From Adineta vaga (lineage: Eukaryota > Rotifera): a DNA stretch of 64,000 bases. The position numbers were made by a program, and so were the translations under genes. Below are positions 51,201 to 64,000 of the stretch, piece after piece (position 1 is the stretch's first letter; each line of letters opens with the position of its first letter). The stretch is taken from positions 2,852,001 to 2,916,000 of the forward strand of contig CP075495.1 of NCBI GenBank assembly GCA_021613535.1. Reading direction: 5' to 3'. Under the pieces are notes generated by a model, which saw only the letters and a list, made by a program, of their open reading frames with translations, was not told the DNA's origin and did not search any database.

Positions 51201-54200
51201 TAACATCATCTTCACGTAAGCCAGCATTATAAGCTGGAGAATCTTGTTCAACTTGATCAATTAAATGAAGACCATTTTGATAACGTAATAAAAGCCCATA
51301 GCCATTATATGTTGGTTCTTTTTTCAAAAGACAATGTTTAACTTCAACAGTACCGTCACCATCCGTAAATAAAGTATTCAAATATTTTGTCAAATCATTT
51401 GTAGTTGATTTTGGTGAATCAGCTTTTGAACGAAGATTTGGTAAGTCACTAGCCGAATCTTTTGCTGATCGATTACGACCAGTTGATTCTAAGAAAACAA
51501 AGAAGAAGAAAAAAAAATCATATTTAGATTATGTTAACACGAATAAGAAAGAGAAGAATGATTTTACCACTCGAACTACTCAATATTTGTTGTTCTCCTG
51601 TCTCGTAGTCGGGTGGTGTAAAATTAGTGTTTTCGAGTGTACCTCTTGTTTTCGATTGATTTCTTTTGACATCTTCAATTAATTCTAAATATTTTGGATC
51701 ATTTACAACTGTTAATTGTAATGGTTTTTTGCTTTGCATCATTCGACGAACATCTTCGTGTACAGCATTTCGAACATCAACATCATTAACTGTTAATATA
51801 CGATCACCATCACGTAAACCAGCTTTATCGGCCATAGATGATGATTGAACATTACTGATAAAATGTGTTTGAATTTGAGTATCACCTTCGGGAATAAATG
51901 AATTAAAATCCAGACCTAATGCTTCTTTCAAAGTAACATGACGAATATCTCTTGGATCAATCATATCCGATGCTAGAGAAAAAGAAGAGGAAAATGTTAA
52001 ATAGTACGATTCAATCAAGTCAATTTGAACATACGTTGTTCAGTTAATGAACTTTTTTGTCCTCGATTAACAGCAAATTCTCGTGCTGGTGAATGACTTG
52101 GTGATCGACTTTGTGAACGTGGAGATTTGGTGATATTTTCATCTGATATTGGATTTGTTATTCCAACTGATAATGGTCCACCAGGAGTATTCGAACTATT
52201 TCCACGATCAGGTAATGGAGAACGTTGAGAACGAATAGTTGATGTATTTTGAGGTTGATCCGGTACAAAACGAAGTTGATTATTATTCAGTGGTTCACGT
52301 GTTATATCTGTTGTTAATAATGATTGAGGAGTTTGACCTTGATTAAATATTTTATCATTAGTTTATTACTAATTTTTATTTGAAAATCAATACAAACCTG
52401 CTTGTTGACGACTGAGCGATTCAGATCTTGATGATGATGGCACTACAGGTGTTCGTTCTTTTTCTACTTGTTTAATTGTTGGTGAAGAAGCCGGTGACTT
52501 CTTTCTTGCTATAACTAGATTAATTAAACCAGAATTGGTTAATAATTGACGAATTTCTTGTGATACTTCAGAAAATTCAATTAAACGAACATCTTTATCA
52601 TCTATTTTAATAAGCCAATCATCAACTCGAAGACCAGCGAGATCAGCTTTTGTTCCTTTAGCAACAGCTGTTATTATATATTGTAATGGATCTTGTTGTT
52701 TAGTTAATTTTAAACCGACAGGACTAGTTTCAGTTGGTTGCATTAATTGTATATTATGTAATTCATAACCATAATCTTTTAATTCTGATAGTGGCATTGT
52801 AGCTAAACGAAAAGAAAAAGTTTACTAAATGATAAAATTCTTTGAAATATTAGATTAAAGAAAATAACGTTCAGAGAAGAAAAATGGTAAGCTGTTATAG
52901 ATAGGTATCAGTCAAATCCAATGTTGAGAAAGGCAAAACAAGAAATACACCGCAAACACACATAGTGTTAGTATATAAACCACAAATAACCAAGCTGTGC
53001 ATATATATGCATGGCTCACCGAACGCCGTTTTTCCTAATGGAATTGGTGTTGATTGACTTTCTGTTGAACTTTCTTCTGACGAATGTTTTTCGTGATCGT
53101 CGTTGTTTTCTTCTTCTTCTTCTTCTTCTTCATCATCATTATTCTTGTCAAGGGTATTCGATTGTCTTTGTTGTAGACTAGCAGATCTAGCAAGAAGTTC
53201 ATTTAGTTTCTCATCTGCAGTCTTGTCTTGAATATTCTCTTTTTTCTCATGTTGAAGCCAAGAATTTGTTGGTGGTTCGTCCGTATCCGTTTCATCATCA
53301 ACTGATTCAATAGGTGAATAAAATGAATCAGCAGCAGATTTTTTTGTTGCTTGAGAATCAGTAACTGAAAGATTTTCATCGCTATCCGCTTTTTCAAGAC
53401 GACGAGCTTGAACTATTTGCTTCACACCGATTGATTTCTCATTTTCAGATCGAGGATCGTCACTATCAGTCTTTTCTAGACGACGAGCTTGAACAGTTTG
53501 CTTCATACCGATTGGTTTCTCATTTTCTGATCGAGGATCGTCACTATCGGTCTTATCTAGACGACGTGCTTGAACAAGTGTTCTTGTAGGTAATGCTGAT
53601 GGAAGAGATAATCGATCACTTTCTGACATTGTATCATCACTATCGGATTTCTCGATACGACGAGCTTGTACAACGGTTCTACCAGGTGTCAAAGATGTAG
53701 AAGATTGTCTGTCCGTATTGGGATATGTTGAAGTCTGTGTTCGATTGCTATTGTTGAAATTTGGATTTCTATCTGTTGAATCAGAAGTATTTCCAAATGA
53801 AGGTTTTGTTGATGATTCAAGCAGATTTGATTGTGGATTTTTGTGATTGATAGAATCAGAAATATCTTCTTCATGAGAATGTTCTGAAATGTCAGATAGA
53901 TCATCGTCGGTATCAGTATAACCACCTGAAGATACATTAGCTTTAGGTGGTTTACTCGGAACGCTCATTGCTTTCGATGGTCCTGTACAGTTGTATTTAT
54001 ATTTTAGTTATTTTTTTCATATATACATAGTTTTTTTCGAAAAAAAATCTATTAAAACTATTTAAACAAAACTTACCGAGACGAGTATCAACTTGATTTG
54101 TTGGAGAAGTTTGTGAATTTCCTGAGAAAAAGAAAGATAGTAACAAAATCGAAATCAAAGATCATGGTAAAAATCGAAATGTACCTTCATCATAATCACG

Positions 54201-56834
54201 TTGTAAAGGTGTAATAGGTACAGCAGCTGGAATATTTTGAATAGTTTGATTTGTTCGGATATTATCACGATTAGTATCAGCTGGTCTACTTTGATTTGGT
54301 AAACTATCTCGTTCTTCATTTGATGAAATTGGTCGCGACGTACGTTGTTTATCATCATTAAGATTTGATGTTGCATTTCCAGGTTGTTGTGATGATGTTG
54401 GATTACTAAATCCAACTTGTAAAGGTTTAAATGAATCTTCTAATGAACTATTACGCCCTTTGACATCATCAGCATCTATGACGACGACGAAGAAGAAGAA
54501 GAAGAAGAAAAACGATTGATTTATTTGAAAAAGTATGAAGACATACCTGGTCGTTGATCGCGTGATGTTGAACGAATGGATGAGTCACCACTAGCTGGTA
54601 ATTGAAATTCGTCACTAGATTTTCCACTTGATACGCCCCATGATGATCGATCAGCTGTAGCTGGTCCAACACCTTGCAAGATCTGTCCTTGTTGTGATTT
54701 TGATGGATATCGATCATTATCAAATTGGGGTGAACGTTGATCATATCGGTCATTGGGTGTTGAGGTTGAAACTGTTTCTCTTGCTCGATTAGAATTATCT
54801 GTTTCATCATATGATGGTTTTTGTTCATTATTATATTTATTGAAAAGTTGTTCTAAAGCTTGAGTTGGTGGAACTGTTGCTGATGTGTTTCTATCGATTA
54901 TATTCGATGATGGTAAAACTTCAGCAGCTGTATTATTATTATTTTGATTTGATTTAAGTAAATAAGATTTCTTTGCAACGAGAAAATCAAGATTTGGTTC
55001 ATTTCGACTACGTTTAAGAGTATTTAAAACTTCTTGATAAGGTACATAAAGTAGTGGAATATCATTGAGTGATATAATACAATCATCACGCTCAACACCA
55101 GCAAGATCAGCAGGAGAATTTGGTTCCACATGTTTAATAATATGACTAAAATCTTTATCTTGTTGCAATGATATTCCAATCGATTCACCTGGTCGAAGAA
55201 TTACTGAACACATATGTGGACCAGATCCTGAATTGTTATTGGTGTCTAAAAAACGAATAAAAGAATACTCGATTAATATACATTTACGTATATATGACAG
55301 AGAACAATTTATCTTCAAGTTTTCTTTCCATGCATAGTCATGCACAATAAAGAAATTCTAGTCAAATAAAAATAGAAGCAGTAACAGCAGCAGCAGCAGC
55401 AAAACCATTACCATAAGCATTTTATTATTTTCTTTTCATTACGTGCTTTTCTCATCTCCTACCCTGTGCTGACTGAGTTGGCGATGATGATTGCCATAGA
55501 CGATCATATGACTCTGGTTGTTTTTCCTGGTCAGTAGTATTGGTAGGACTAATTGATCTTTTTATTTTATCTTTAATTTTGTTGACTAATGATGGAGATT
55601 CATCTCCCTTAGAAGATTGATCTATTGATGCACTACTCGGCTTATGTTTCGAATCATTCTTATCGGATTTATCATTGGCATCATGTGATTTTGTTGGTAT
55701 GATTGATTTAATATTATCTAAACCTGATTTCGCAAGATTTTTAATACCATCTTTGATATGACTACCACGGTGTTTATCTTTCGAATCATCATTATCACCG
55801 GTATGATTTCTATTAGATGAATTGTCAGTTGTAGGTCGTGGTGGTTTTTCTTGTTGTTGTGCTGGTGGAGGTAAATCTTGTTCGAAGAGAATATCGAAAA
55901 ACGTTTTGCCGTTCTCAAGTGCATGATCTGTAATAGGTTTTTTTTGTTCAAAAGATATTTAGAGAGAGAGAAGAAGAAAAAAAGAGTCAAATATGTCTTT
56001 GTTTTCGTAATAAACAAGCTTGAAAAAGTAATCAGTTGAATCATTTCGTTTTTAGCTCAGTAAATATAGAAACAAAAACGTACCTGAATACGGTAAAAAT
56101 GTATACACATCATCTCGTCCGTCATTTGGAGATGTTTGTTGATAATGAGGAGCACTTGTAGAAGTTTGTTCTTGATTTAATGATGATGTTGGTCCAAGAT
56201 GAATGGTATTTTGTGCAGCAGTTGGATCAGCTGCATTTGTTGAACGCCATTGATCATAGAGAAGTTTTTCTGGACTGACCGTTAATGTTGGTGTTTCCAT
56301 ACGTACACATGTTCGATAATTTTCATCAATATTTAAATTATGTCGACGAGCTAAATCTGCACTATGAGGATCGAGTACTAAAAATCGAATTTGATCAGCT
56401 TCAAGTTCATGTTGAATAAATGATAGAATCACAAAAAAGTCGTCATTTTCTACAGAATGACCATTAACAGCAAGAACAACATCTTCACGTAGAAGGCCAC
56501 CACTTTCAGCGGGACTATTGGGTTCAACATCACCAATACGTAAACCAAGCCAATGTTGATTTCGAGCTAAATGAACACCGTAACCTAAACATAAGAAGAT
56601 ATTAGAATCTTTATATTTATTTCTTCGACTTTTAGTTTTCTTACCATCATAATGTGGCCATTTACGTAGAACACAAATACGAGGACGAATATTTGTTAAT
56701 TGTTCCGAATCATATTGAGATTGTTGTGGTTGTTGACGAGAAGTTGATGATGAACGACCTGCTTGTCCTCCTGCTGTGGATAAGGCTGGTTGACTATGAT
56801 AAGTAGCTGATTGATTTGTTCCGACCTGCATCAT
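48251..56834 (-). CDS. multi-PDZ scaffold protein (NHERF-like N-terminal PDZ), seven PDZ domains in this part
   Basis: Exons: 56834..56645, 56584..56084, 55927..55463, 55245..54547, 54475..54185, 54121..54077, 53982..53020, 52802..52398, 52337..52035, 51972..51568, 51488..50994, 50638..50072 and 49160..48251; all joins are phase 1. PDZ 1 is split by intron 1 (RICVLRKWPHYDG + YGVHLARNQHWLG), as in NHERF proteins. PDZ 2 contains SIGISLQQDKDF, PDZ 3 PVGLKLTKQQD, PDZ 4 HFISNVQSSSMADKAGLRDG, PDZ 5 GYGLLLRYQNG, PDZ 6 GFALSGKAPPPYV and PDZ 7 FGFELSEEPDYEYP. Linkers are long and Ser/Gln/Asp-rich, one with a four-fold acidic repeat. Such scaffolds cluster channels, transporters and receptors under the membrane. 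The last exon is broken by a one-base frame change near 49014 inside PDZ 7. No L27 domain, so not a classical MPDZ/PATJ. Confidence 0.82.
49469..49548 (-). other. possible alternative terminal exon of the PDZ gene
   Basis: After the acceptor TTATTTAAG an 80-base segment in phase 1 continues the frame from the donor at 50071 and reads NRGKSTSSVGGGSSTTTTTK then NNNSRR and a TAA (49469-49471). Its GC-rich GGC/AGC centre differs from the neighbouring introns. It would end the protein directly after PDZ 6. Confidence 0.5.
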
Positions 56835-59800
56835 AATGAAATTCTAAAAGATCGTATATGTTCTTTTTTTGATCGACCGGGAGAAGTTTTTGTTTGTTTG
56901 TGTTTTTCTTTCAATAGTTATTAGTCTAAATAACGACTAGACGAATTGGGAAGCAGATGATAACATCAACTAAAATGAAATATGAACTATAATTTTTTTT
57001 ATGAAGAAATAAACTGAGACGATTTTATTCTCATCTTGAAAATGAACAATACAGTAACTCGTTTATCTCGTCTTCTTTTTTCAATAACTAATGCCTATCG
57101 ACTTAGTTTCTTTTATCTATCTTTTAAGGACTCAAATGGTCTAAGTATAGTAAATAAATGAAGTACATACAATCTAAGCTGTTTAACCACTTGACTTCTA
57201 ATGTTTCAAAACAAAACACACACACACACAAGAGAATGAGAGAGAGAGAGAAAGACGAAGAAAACTTTTCAAACTTATGTCTTTGATACCAGCATCATTC
57301 ACACAGAACTATGGACACTCTTACTTTCTTTTTTTCTCTTTCTAACCCTGTCTAGCCCTGTAGCCCGAGTTTGAAATGTGATATCCTTGAAATGTGTATG
57401 TGTGCGTTCGCCTGCCTGCCTGCCTGTTTGTCTGCTTGTGCGTGTGTGTGTGTTGATCAAAAAAAAATGAAAACGAATGATAAGTTACTGAATGGAACAT
57501 AAACTGTAGCGACTGTTGTTACCACGTCTTCTCCTATCTATCTACACTTACTACCACTATTCGTCAACATACATCTATGTATATATCTAATCGTTAAACA
57601 CGAAAAGCAAGATACAAAAATGCAGCAAAAATGAAAATGCTAACCGATACGCTTCGATAATTTTTCTCTAGTTTCCTTTATCTTTCTTCTTTCTTCTCGT
57701 CCATTTTGTTTTTTTTTCTCTATGAAATATATGAAGGACATTTACTCAAAGTCGACCTGACGCGTCTTCGTTTAGCTATTTCATTTTTCTTCCTTACCTA
57801 TTCTCTTTCTTTCTTCTTTCTTTCGCTTTCTATCTATCTCTTCCTTTTCGAATCGCTTTTTTCTTACTCTTTCACACAATTTTATTGAAAGGCCATTACC
57901 TTCTAAATAATAACATCATTATAATCATCATCGTATAATACATCTCTCTTATTTGTTCGTTCCCTTAGGGTAAAGTAAAATGTAGAGAGAAAGACAAAAA
58001 ACACACATATACAAAAGTAATTGTTATGTACAGTTCTTCGAGTTTTGAAATGAAGGAAACGAAGAAGAAAAAAAAAGAAACAAATTCCATTCAACATATC
58101 TATCTATCTATCGATGTGTCTTTTTCTTTTCGCTCGAACAGCACAAAATACATTTCATGGCATCCAATGAAAAAAGATAAAGTTTCTTCCTCAACCGAAT
58201 AAATGCAATCAAAAAATAAAAAGAAAAAAAGAGAAAAATTCCATTAGGATGATTCGTTTTCGCACTACCATCATTACCACAACACATGATCAAGTGGTTA
58301 AGAGAATAGGGTGATGCTGTCGATGGCATATTTACTATTACCATTCAAATGTCTTGTGTTTAACCTTTACTTCATTTTTCTTTGTTCTAGCAATCGAAAG
58401 AGATATGGCACGCTCCAATATGAACGCATACGCATAGAGACAATGAGAGATTGTGTTGATAACCTTTGCAATAATTTACTTCTAATCGATAGTTTTTCTT
58501 TCGTACTTCTTTTTATGATTCACGTTCGATAGAAACAGATATTTTTGTGTATATATTTAAGTGATATGCATGATTGAATCAAATCAAAATAAAAAATAAC
58601 CGATTACTACGTGTTTTTTCCGATTTAAACGAAAGAATAGTATACACATATGTACATTCCTTTTATTAGTTCAGGTCGACTTTACTTATGAAATACCTGC
58701 CCATACCCTTCATTCTTATTCATGTTTCAGATGCTAGGCATCTTTCGTTTTTTCTTAATTTCTGATTAAAAAAACACGCCGTATCATCCAGAAACATGAA
58801 TAATCAGCAAAAAAAGCTCGTTCAATTTCATCAGTTATAGTATAGATAATTATCTCAGATAGAACCATAAATAAGTATGATTATTCATACATGTAGTAAT
58901 GACTATCTTTCTGTCATTATTCGTATTAAAATGACAAATGTATCTCAACCGTTATTAGTATCTGTCACTAATAAGCAGATTTCATGTATATGAACATGTG
59001 TGAAATGATCGGATGAATGAAGATTGACAATGAGTATTAACCATTTTTTATCTTTGTTCTTTATCGATAAGAGAAAAAATAACGAAGATATTAAGATGAA
59101 ATGATCATTTAAATTTCAATTATCTTGTTTTTATTGAATCAATTTCTCAGTGACATTTCTATCTGATGTAGAGAAGAAGAAGAAAAAAACAATATTTTCT
59201 GTCCGTTATTGTGATCTTTGTCGAAAAAAACATCTTATGATAATATTGTCCTTTTTGATTGGAGGAGATTTTTTCAATGACAAGCTATATAATACTATTC
59301 AACTATCAATTGTACTATTAAATGGATAGTTTTTACGATATCTTAAAAAACTGATTACTGTACGCACTATTTATCTTAATCCACTTCAGATAGTTGTAAA
59401 AATCGAATGAAAATGCAAATCTTTTCTTTGTTGATTACCGCCTTTACAATTTCTATGATATGGAATTCTGTTACACATATATATATATATATATATGTTT
59501 CATTACTATTCTATATAGATAAAAATAGCGTTATAAAATAAAACTTGTCGTCTTTATTTTTACCTGCTTTTTGCTAACAAACATTATTTATTAATGTGAT
59601 TTTTTTATTAAATATAGAAGAAGATTTAAGTATATATATATATATATTTGCTTGCAGTATATATTTAGTAAAACTACAGACAGTCAACTAAGTCAAACAA
59701 CACATCCACTTCACATTTCTTTTCTTTCTTTGGAGTCTATCTTTATACGCATAGCTTCATGCAAGCATAAACATATAAACGCGGATCAATACAACTGTGC

Positions 59801-62438
59801 CACTTGCCGATGTACAAACGCTTTAAGGTGTTGTCCCTTTGTTCATGTATACATATGTGCATGTTTGTATAGTATATATGCAGTCGAATTCAATCAAGCA
59901 TCTCTCAAACACTTCAAAATCGACAGTGAGATTATTGTCATTATAATCGATTCATTTTTCTTCGTTACTTTCGGAAAAAAACTGGATATGGATTTCCACT
60001 AATTGCGAAAAAGAAAGCTTCAAAAAAAGAGAGAATGTCATTTGTTTTTGTAAGATTCCTTTTTTTCGTACTTGTAACAATAACACCTAAGTGAAGTCGC
60101 GTGATCGACTTCTAGAAAAGAAAGAAAGAGAGAGAAGACTAGTAAAAGAATGTCTACATGTCACATCTCAATGTGATCGATATTGACCATTTGAAAAGTG
60201 GCATTGAAAAATGAAATAAAATTAATCTTTAATGGACGTTATCTTTCGCACTCAATAGAGCAAAACATAAGCGTCTTATTCATTTAAATCGATAAGACAG
60301 AGAAGAACAGTCGGTGTCTGCATTTCTAACTACTTTATATGAATATATATCCCCCTGTTCAATTTCGCATGGCTACGAGTGGTGATAAAGCATCAATCAT
60401 AAAAATTCGTAAAAACGAAAGAAAATAAATTACTTTCTTCCTATTTATCTAACAGTAATCATGGACAAAAGGTGTTCGTTATATTTCTTTCTCTCATTTA
60501 GCAATAGTAACTTACGTCGAATGTACTTGAATATGGACAAGCTCCTTCAACGAAAAGAAAAAACGACGCCATGTGCCTGGCTTGTTTTTTCATTATATAC
60601 AATAGATGAGAAATAAATCTTAACAATGAAGTTTTATCATTGACTCTCGGCCGTTTCTTTTGGTTACTTCATACAAGAACAAGTAGAAGAAGAAGAAAAA
60701 AAAGCAAACGACGATTGTTGTTCTTATTCGATTCTTTCATTCTTATATTATATATAAATGTGTCGTCTGATTATCTTACTTACAAACGATATCCTTCATG
60801 TGTTTTTTTCATTCGTTAAAGAAAAATGTCTCTCATGAAATAAATACATATAGAATTAAAATAGTTGACAAATCGTTAAATGTACAGAATTTCTCTTCAC
60901 ACATCAATGTAATAATACGCACGAACTAGTCAAATATGAAGTAGTCATAAACGAATAGAACCATAAAACGAAGGAGATGTAAGAAATAATTTCGTTTTTA
61001 TTTTAACTTACTGATTAGATTTGTAGAGTTCACACTAGATTTGATCGTCTTTAAATTGGATTTGATATTCCATGAAACGCGAAAAGATAGTGATAATTGT
61101 AGTGCATTTTATTGATCTGTTGTTTTGTTCTTCTTCTTCTTCTTCGTTTTGTTCAATATGAAACGATCGCTTTGTAAGAGTAAAGAAAAGAGAGAAAGAG
61201 AGAAAAAAAGAATGAGGGAGGGGGAGAGTAATAGTATGAGTTTCAATCGATTCGTATATGTATGTAAGTGCCGCGTGTGCACCTTGTAGGTAATTTGATC
61301 CTGTTCAAAATAATTGCAAGGAAATCTTAACGAATTTGAATTGATGTATTAAGATGAAGAAGAAGAAGAAAGAGAAGAAATGTAACAATAATAATTAGTA
61401 AACGATGCTTACCAAGTATCTGAAAAATAAAAATAAGAATTTGATCTAAGTTTTTGTATACTTTCGATTGATTTCATTTTTTTTTCGTATGACAATAACA
61501 TTGTCATTTTATTTCTTTCAAAATCTTAATCTGAATTGTCTGTTATTCTTTTTTTTTTCTTCTTTATTCTTCTGTCAAAGAAAAGCAAACAAGGTAGATA
61601 ATCGAAATACTTTCATTAGCAATGAAGAAAAAAGAAAACGAAATGAAACGCAAAAGAAAAGAATGGTTTGCTTGTGTAGTAGTAATGTGCACATGATTAA
61701 AACAACAAAACAGTGCAGTATATAATATGTATGCATTCGCTCGATCGTCAGTCATTTATCATCATTTATCAGATTAAAATGAAAGAAAAGAATATGTAAA
61801 TATACAAAATATGTCTTGTATAATTTTTTTTCCGAAAGTTAAAAGAGAAAGATTAACTGACATTGATAGTCGTTTATACATTGACGTTAAAAAATGAGAT
61901 GAAAGTCTTTTGATATACTCGGACAAGGAATAAAGAGGAAAAGAGAGCGAGAAAGAGAACATTTATTCACCAGTCATATTTTACAGTGAAATATATGTCT
62001 TTGAGATGTATCGATCATCAAGAATAACAACTTCTATAGAAATGGGAGGAGAGAGAATCATCAAAAGAACAAGGAAAAATGTTTTAAACGTAATAATCGT
62101 ACACAAAATAGTGGTTTGTTTGACATATAGAAAAAGAAAAAGAAAAGGAATTGATTATTCCACATTTTCTTTTTCTCAATCATCAGGTCGATAATCATTG
62201 TATATATATATATATATGTGTGTGCAGAAGATAAAACAATACATACGTTTCATTTGTATGTATTCTCATTTGAAAGTAAAAAAATTAATTGTTTTGAAAT
62301 GTTTATAAAAGCATCCTTGAAGAAATTGAACTTACTTCGGACAAAAAGAAAGAAATCTCGTTTTTGTATTAAATGAAGTAATCAAAGAAGAAAAGTATAG
62401 GACGTTTTCAAGGAAGAGTGGAGGATTTAGTAAAATGT

Positions 62439-62469
<31 letters not shown>

Positions 62470-64000
62470 TTTTCTTTTTTCATTTTTGCCTGTATATATA
62501 AAGAGATATTCGATATATAAATACTCCTAGTATGATTACGAATCGAACAGAAGCACGAATAACGATTTTACTCATTTAATCCCAAGGGCTGCTCCAGTTA
62601 CAACAATTTGATAAAGCAATAGAATTCAAGCATACATATACATGTATATCCAGGCTCAACAAGCTAAATCTCGTTTTGCTTATTATTCACTTGCTTATCA
62701 TTGACAATGATCCAATCGATGTGCTGAAGACATATGAGAACTATCTAATAATGAAACTTTATTTGAATTGTTATTAATGTATTTCGTTTTTTTTCTCGTT
62801 AGTGTAAGAAGAGAAGGAAAGTCTTTATTTGAACAGTTCAACCTATGAATCAACTTTGACAATCTTCAGTATGTCATCGAATATTAATATAAAGAAGTTT
62901 ACTCAGGATATTCAATGTATCATCAATAAAACAAAAAGATCATTGACAGAATGAATAATATTAATAAACTGATTTTTGTGAACAATCAATATCAATATGT
63001 AACATGTAGTCAGTTGTAAAGTACATGATTACAAAAGAGAGCGAGAGAGAAGGAAAAGGTTCTATTTATTTATGTTAATCATATAAATATATATAGATGT
63101 ATGTTTCTAATTGGAAAATGTATTGATGTGAATAAATGAACTATGAATATGAACTGCTATACTTTAAGTATTTTATCCTTCATGATTATGTTTCATTCTC
63201 TGTTGAATAGAAAACCTTCTCATTGATGTATGATATCCACTAAGAAGTAACATAGAATAGTAAAGAAGCTCGATGTCATTACAATTCGAATTCATCCTAA
63301 AACATCTATTTAACTGCCAAGATAAGATCTGTTGGATTAGAACAAGAGAAAAGACATTGACCATAATCACATTTGAATATAAATACATTGAATTGAATAA
63401 CCTTGAGTATAATTCATTAAGGTGCTATTGTTGATGAGGAAGAAGAGAGAAAGATTTTTTAATCTAGGACCAAGTGTGATTAAAATTATATGATGAAGAA
63501 AAAATGGTTTAACGTCATAAATGAATGGATATTTTTCGATTCGATGATTTCGTAAGAGAAACTTAGCTTTTCTTCTAAACTACCGTTTTATCAAATAAAT
63601 TCACACAAGGATTGATGAATACATCGATCATTACTAATCATCTCAATAGTAATACAATTTGCATTGAAATTGTTAAGTAGATTCACCTCGAATACTGGTA
63701 TATCAAAGAATTTGGTTTAGTTCAGTTCATCTCTATATCCTTGTAAAGAAGTTCGATTAATAGTTGTGTACAATCAATAGTTCTGTATTCTCATAGACAT
63801 ACGCTTGACAAACATTGATTCATTTAATTATAGGACATAAATGTTATATAAAGCTATTCAATAGTATATATACAAATCGACTATTATATGCATGAATCAA
63901 CGGACAAAATGGAGAATATTCAGTCTGCTATATTAATTATAATGTATGAATATGTTATGATAAAGCTGCAGTTTCTTGACTGATACAATCGTTTCCTTTT
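56835..64000. other. gene-free region upstream of the PDZ gene
   Basis: About 7.2 kb without a convincing coding exon on either strand. It holds many simple repeats: CA (57219-57229), GCCT (57411-57423), TA (59478-59496, 59633-59647, 62201-62217) and a TC tract (62444-62469). Being directly upstream of the PDZ start it probably contains the promoter and non-coding 5' exons or long introns, but none could be defined. No RNA gene recognised. Confidence 0.45.
62444..62469. repeat. (TC)n microsatellite
   Basis: An uninterrupted CT dinucleotide run of about 13 units. Confidence 0.9.

Noticed and set aside
57706-62194. Several 60-116 codon frames upstream of the PDZ gene
   Set aside because: Amino-acid content is dominated by Phe/Ser/Leu/Lys from AT-rich runs; none has splice continuity or a known motif.

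Overview
The window is nuclear DNA of a small-genome animal. It is AT-rich, its genes are dense and multi-exon, and most introns are only about 45-80 bases with GT-AG ends. The clear genes are animal ones: CASD1, RAB18, alpha-tubulin, syntaxin-17, ZMPSTE24 and an MFSD10-like transporter. Decayed pieces resembling ADP-ribosyltransferase/TPR, F-box and ankyrin genes lie between them. Together this suggests a bdelloid rotifer (Adineta/Rotaria-like); that assignment is inference and no species marker was seen.

Layout. 1-11 kb, gene-rich, mainly minus strand: 5' end of an MFSD10-like transporter, a short LIAT1-like protein, a large CASD1 homologue whose SGNH catalytic residues look lost, and RAB18 with a 7-base micro-exon. 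On the plus strand follow a 39-residue membrane peptide and a HIT-motif protein. 12-24 kb, gene-poor: a 237-bp MITE, a ~2.0-kb inverted-repeat element holding a second MITE, a 141-bp satellite with ten exact periods, and remnants of TPR-like, F-box and ART/TPR genes. 24.5-31 kb, minus strand: alpha-tubulin (nine exons, one extra base in exon 4), syntaxin-17 and the CAAX protease ZMPSTE24. 31-39.4 kb: low-complexity DNA, a plus-strand ankyrin pseudogene and a minus-strand coiled-coil gene of unknown function.

39.4-45.3 kb, plus strand: a small membrane protein, then the most unusual locus. It is a predicted type II membrane mucin whose Ser/Thr-rich stalk is split over about 42 micro-exons of 12-51 bases. 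All are multiples of three, all are phase 1-1, and they are separated by introns of about 45-80 bases; the last exon encodes a secreted-type beta-rich domain. 45.9-56.8 kb, minus strand: a multi-PDZ scaffold with up to nine PDZ domains and three possible 3' ends reached in the same phase from one donor. 56.8-64 kb: no coding sequence recognised.

Several otherwise well-kept genes carry single-base frame breaks (alpha-tubulin near 25680, the PDZ gene near 49014, possibly the CASD1 5' exon). This looks more like residual assembly indels than three independent gene deaths, but only reads or transcripts can decide. All exon boundaries were placed by eye from splice signals, reading phase and family resemblance.
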